Origin: Hungatella sp. UBA3402
Lineage (GTDB): Bacteria > Bacillota > Clostridia > Lachnospirales > Lachnospiraceae
Assembly (NCBI GenBank): GCA_002358555.1
Contig: DEPC01000123.1
Span: 1 to 18,598, forward strand
Direction of reading: 5' to 3'
Length of the DNA: 18,598 bases
Positions 15,588 through 18,598 of this stretch are shown here, one piece after another (the first letter of the stretch is position 1; each line of letters starts with the position of its first letter). The position numbers and the translations under genes are program-made. The notes beneath the pieces are model-generated. The model saw only the letters and a list, made by a program, of their open reading frames with translations, ran no database searches and was not told where the DNA came from.

Positions 15588-16511
15588 CTATGTTCCAAGA
15601 TATTGCCCTATCTTTGCTATAAAGGAAAGCACATCTTGTTTCATTCTCTCAGGAAAAGCAGTAAGTACAGGCGCTGTTTCAAAGCTCATTACTCCATCAA
15701 ATTTTATATTTTTTAATCCCCTTATAAATCCATCCCAATCCGTTGATGGACGATTCTCACGTGTTTTTGTGAAGGTAAATGGAATTTGATGTAAATCAGA
15801 AATACCATCATTATCATGAATATGTAAAACTTTGAGTCGGCTCCCTAATGTTGTAAGAAAGCGTTCAAAATCTATTCCCACAAGGTTAGCATGTCCTGTA
15901 TCAAAACAAAATCCTAAAACCTGTGCATGATATCTGTCATTGATACGGTCAATCCTCTCCACCATTTTTTTTGCATTGCAGCAGGGCCCCTCCACAAGAT
16001 GACCACCTATATTATCATAAAGATTCTCAATGCAAATTGTAATTCCCATTTCCCTTGCCATAGGGGCAAGAAAGTCTAGAAAAGATTCTGTCTGTTCCCA
16101 TTCTTTCTCCTCACTTCCCAAAAAATAAGCAAGCTTAAAACCATGTACAACTATATACGGACATCCAAAAAAAGCACATATTTTCATACTTTTGGGTGCA
16201 ACTACATTCCATAGATAATCATTTAACTCCCTACTACCACCAGGCACATAATTGGGATATGGCATATGCATCTGATTGATTATAATATTCGCTGTTTTAG
16301 CAGCATATTTGTGGGAAGAAAAAAATATCTCAAGCTCCTGGATAGATTTGTCAAAAAAACTATTTATTTCTGACTGATAAATTGCCTTATTCAAAAGATA
16401 CCCATTTAAACTGAAATCTGCACAGGAAAAACCCGTATTCTTTAAAAGCTGAAATCCTTTTTCTGGATAATTATCATCAATCACATTTTTGGTCTGAACG
16501 CCAACCCGCAA
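15588..16511 (-). CDS. Xylose-isomerase-like TIM-barrel sugar isomerase/epimerase
   Basis: This 307-residue protein belongs to the sugar phosphate isomerase/epimerase (AP endonuclease family 2) fold. The metal and catalytic residues look complete: Glu162 in CIENLYDN, Asp204 and His207 in FDTGHAN, His230/His232 in HIHDND, and Glu278 in SFET. His82 (QMHMPYP) and His123 (VVHGFK) are also present. The specific substrate cannot be read from the sequence. The start codon is TTG at 16511, 8 nt after GGGGG. It begins 5 nt after the upstream paralogue's stop, so the two are translated together. It is the intact partner of a degenerate paralogue. Confidence 0.87.
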   Translation of the reverse strand: MRVGVQTKNVIDDNYPEKGFQLLKNTGFSCADFSLNGYLLNKAIYQSEINSFFDKSIQELEIFFSSHKYAAKTANIIINQMHMPYPNYVPGGSRELNDYLWNVVAPKSMKICAFFGCPYIVVHGFKLAYFLGSEEKEWEQTESFLDFLAPMAREMGITICIENLYDNIGGHLVEGPCCNAKKMVERIDRINDRYHAQVLGFCFDTGHANLVGIDFERFLTTLGSRLKVLHIHDNDGISDLHQIPFTFTKTRENRPSTDWDGFIRGLKNIKFDGVMSFETAPVLTAFPERMKQDVLSFIAKIGQYLGT

Positions 16512-16516
16512 TATAG

Positions 16517-17794
16517 TTACCCCCTTTCTAACCTGTCAAAATAAAATGATGGCATATATTCATCACTAAAAAACTTAATTCTATTGCTAATACCCATATC
16601 ACGAAGTTGCTGTTCTATCTCACGATAGTAAATATTACAGATAAGTATCATACAATCTTCAGATATTGTATTCAAGCTCTCTGGAGGTTTTACTTCCAAT
16701 CCACAAAATTCTGTACCCCAGAGTTTTGGGTTATTATCACAGGTAAATAACGGCGGATATTTTTCCCCATAACATTTCATATAGTTACGACACATATTTC
16801 CGGCTCCAAAAAGAACTATAAACTTGTTTTCTTTCAGCAGATTTTCAATTCCAATTTGCCACTTAAAATATTCTGCTGTTGCCTTAGCAAGTTGCATCAG
16901 CTGTGGACGTAAAAGGGGAGAAAACGAAGAAGCTGTATCTGAAAAGTTTAGAATTAATGCTCCATCAAATCCTATTTCCCGCAGACCTCGGATAAGTCCA
17001 AGCCAATCTGTACCACAATTCTCAAATTTTGAACATGTAAATGGCAACATAGAACTTTCTCTATACCCATCACAATCCCTCAGTACTACAGCCTTAATAC
17101 GTTTTTGTAAAGAAAGAATAAATTCCTGCATATTTTGTCCACACAAATTACAGGTTCCTACATCCATACAAAAACCAAAGCGTTCCTCTCCTACTTCTTC
17201 ATTCAATCGGTCAATCCAGAAGGTAGCTTCATCAGCATCCGAACAAATTCCACGAACTAAATGTCCGTTTATTTCTTGACATTGGTTTTCTAAAAGGATT
17301 TTAATATCATGTTTCTTTGCTTCTTTTCCTAAGCGCAAGTAAAATTGTCTGTTTACGTTCCATACATCTTCACGCTTTATTCCAGAAAATAATGGTTTTA
17401 TAATTATATATTGACTTCCTGACTTATCACAGCACCGAATACTTTCCAAAGCCAAACAATATAAAGTCTCAGATAAATCTTTTCTCTTAGTGTTTCTTAA
17501 TAAAAATGGGGCATAAGCTATAGGAGTACATAGACAAGCTTTTTGGCATTGTTCCAACATAGGTTTTATCGTGTTATATAATTCTGTCGGATATTCGGAA
17601 ATCAAAATTTTCGGAGGTATTGTTATTTTCTTCTGTTTCTTCTGAATCTTTCCCAATTGTTCCAGTTCTCCTGCTGAACAAAAGGCTGACAAATCAAGCA
17701 GAATATTCCGAAATCCAGATGTTGTAACATCCAAAATTCCCTGGCCTGGATGGACAGTACTGATAATTCCTAGTGGGGTACAAATAATATCCAC
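16517..17794 (-). CDS. Degenerate TIM-barrel isomerase fused to a Rossmann-like domain
   Basis: Residues 1 to about 310 are a paralogue of the downstream isomerase, sharing GHLVRGIC, GFCMDVGTCNL and TDWLGLIRGL. Of the ligands intact in that paralogue, Glu169 and Asp211 remain. The others are replaced: His207 by Thr214, His230 by Val237, His232 by Arg239, Glu278 by Asn283 and His123 by Lys133. Metal-dependent catalysis is therefore doubtful. Residues 320-425 form a second domain starting KFIVLFGAGNMCRNYMKCYG, then CDNNPKLWGTEFCGLEVKPP and a C-terminal Y-Y-R-E-I-E helix. It resembles the nucleotide-binding-like domain often attached to glycosyltransferases and FkbM methyltransferases. The start is GTG at 17794, 8 nt after GGAGG. 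A scaffold or regulatory role is my inference. Confidence 0.82.
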   Translation of the reverse strand: MDIICTPLGIISTVHPGQGILDVTTSGFRNILLDLSAFCSAGELEQLGKIQKKQKKITIPPKILISEYPTELYNTIKPMLEQCQKACLCTPIAYAPFLLRNTKRKDLSETLYCLALESIRCCDKSGSQYIIIKPLFSGIKREDVWNVNRQFYLRLGKEAKKHDIKILLENQCQEINGHLVRGICSDADEATFWIDRLNEEVGEERFGFCMDVGTCNLCGQNMQEFILSLQKRIKAVVLRDCDGYRESSMLPFTCSKFENCGTDWLGLIRGLREIGFDGALILNFSDTASSFSPLLRPQLMQLAKATAEYFKWQIGIENLLKENKFIVLFGAGNMCRNYMKCYGEKYPPLFTCDNNPKLWGTEFCGLEVKPPESLNTISEDCMILICNIYYREIEQQLRDMGISNRIKFFSDEYMPSFYFDRLERG

Positions 17795-17830
17795 TTTTTA
17801 ATCCTCCATTTCTTCCTATTGCATGATTTA

Positions 17831-17852
17831 TTTGATAAACTTGTTTATTAAA
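17831..17852. promoter_or_regulatory. AT-rich palindrome before the fused isomerase gene
   Basis: A 22-nt inverted repeat centred on ATAAAC (17835-17840) and GTTTAT (17843-17848) extends to TTT and AAA at the ends with one mismatch. It lies about 37 nt upstream of the GTG start. With so little G+C it is unlikely to be a terminator; an operator is possible. Confidence 0.3.
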
Positions 17853-17905
17853 TTTTAGGTATTTTCGTGCTAATATAAGGATTTTATTATTTATTTTTGC
17901 TACAT

Positions 17906-18598
17906 TTATATAGCATACAGAATAGTTCCTGTTCTTGAATTTCCATACTGACGAATATATAATTGATAGGTAGGGTTAATTTTCTTAATCAGTAAAGGAA
18001 TATTAAACAAATCATCTGGTTTATGATAAAGACACACTGCTAGTTTAGGTTTATAATCTTTTAATATATTTTGGCATCCTTTTATTGCTTCCTGTTCAGA
18101 ACCTTCTATGTCCATTTTTATGAATGTAGGTCTTTTATCATAAATAGCTTCGTCCAATGAGACAACATCAATCATGTAGTCACTCTCTTTGTCAGTTACA
18201 AAAGAGCTATCTGTTCCCAAAGCATAAAAATTTAATATAGTAGACTTACTCCACACTCCCATCTGATATAATTCATATCGATATTCCATCAAATTTTTTT
18301 CTATGGCATTTTTTTTACAGGCTTCAGGTTCAAAAATCACAATGTCTTTGTATCTCCCCTGGCACATTTCTAAAAACTTTATGGAAGTATCACCATCAAA
18401 TCCTCCACAATCTATAAATACTTCTTCCTGCGTTAATTTAATCATTTCATCAAAGTATTCCTTTTCATGTGGGCTTATAACTTCCGACAGATCACCTATA
18501 ATAAACGACCTTTTCATTCTTGCTAGATATACCTGTTTGGAAGTTTCTTCCTGTAACATTCTATATGCCTTTTTATATTCTTCTATATGATCTTCTAA
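17906..18598 (-). CDS. FkbM-family methyltransferase, N-terminus beyond the window
   Basis: This is an S-adenosylmethionine-dependent O-methyltransferase-like protein, of a family that commonly methylates sugars or natural products. The SAM-binding motif is VFIDCGGFDGDTSIKFLE (near 18,385-18,435). It is followed by IVIFEPEACKKNAIEKN, VVSLDEAI and FIKMDIEGSEQEAIKGCQ (near 18,085-18,125), in the order expected. The frame is still open at base 18598, with residues LEDHIEEYKKAYRMLQEETS before the first internal Met. The gene therefore starts outside, and the ATG at 18559 is probably not the true start. In relatives this YKKAY-L-x-D/E-E-x-S-K stretch follows a Rossmann-like domain, which may lie in the missing part. 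The next gene begins 111 nt further on. Confidence 0.82.
   Translation of the reverse strand, partial: LEDHIEEYKKAYRMLQEETSKQVYLARMKRSFIIGDLSEVISPHEKEYFDEMIKLTQEEVFIDCGGFDGDTSIKFLEMCQGRYKDIVIFEPEACKKNAIEKNLMEYRYELYQMGVWSKSTILNFYALGTDSSFVTDKESDYMIDVVSLDEAIYDKRPTFIKMDIEGSEQEAIKGCQNILKDYKPKLAVCLYHKPDDLFNIPLLIKKINPTYQLYIRQYGNSRTGTILYAI

Noticed and set aside
1..18598. CRISPR arrays, tRNA or rRNA genes, prophage or insertion-sequence genes.
   Set aside because: I saw no regularly spaced repeats, no cloverleaf-like sequences and no transposase, integrase or phage protein motifs on either strand.

Overview
The window joins DNA from two unrelated bacterial lineages. Positions 1 to about 2,550 look like a Bacteroidota (Bacteroides/Phocaeicola-type) housekeeping segment, all on the minus strand. 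It reads, in transcription order: the end of a sigma-54-type (AAA+/Fis) regulator, the LPS-assembly lipoprotein LptE, a TPR-like protein and SecG, closed by an intrinsic terminator. These genes have A-rich leaders and no Shine-Dalgarno sequence. From about 2,560 to the right edge the DNA looks like a gut Firmicute (Lachnospiraceae-like): strong GGAGG ribosome sites, TTG and GTG starts, a CUT1 sugar ABC transporter and a YesM/YesN two-component pair. The two parts meet inside one uninterrupted reading frame (1946-4123), at a short stretch (about 2543-2570) that fits both proteins. I read this as a chimeric metagenome join rather than a real fusion gene.

The Firmicute part holds a uronic-acid glycan utilization locus. 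On the minus strand, from 8793 down to the junction, lie an extracellular sugar-binding lipoprotein, two CUT1 permeases, a GH88 unsaturated glucuronyl hydrolase and a DUF2264 protein cut at the junction. On the plus strand, divergent from these, are a YesM-type sensor kinase and a YesN-type AraC response regulator (9085-12624). Convergent to the regulator is a heparinase II/III-family lyase without a signal peptide (12720-14546), with its own consensus promoter and a palindrome in its leader. The simplest model is that oligosaccharides bind the lipoprotein and are imported. A cytoplasmic lyase then makes 4,5-unsaturated uronyl ends, GH88 removes them, and the two-component system senses the glycan. 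No transporter ATPase and no sulfatase lie in the window.

A divergent TRIC/YicG-type membrane protein (14878-15537) follows, with a near-consensus promoter. The right end (15588-18598, minus strand) holds three genes of a different character. One is an FkbM-type methyltransferase cut by the window edge. The next is a TIM-barrel 'isomerase' that has lost most of its metal and catalytic residues and is fused to a Rossmann-like domain. The last is an intact paralogue of that barrel. This trio, with a probable pseudoenzyme, is the least conventional real biology here. The DUF2264/sigma-54 'fusion' is the most conspicuous oddity but is probably an artefact.
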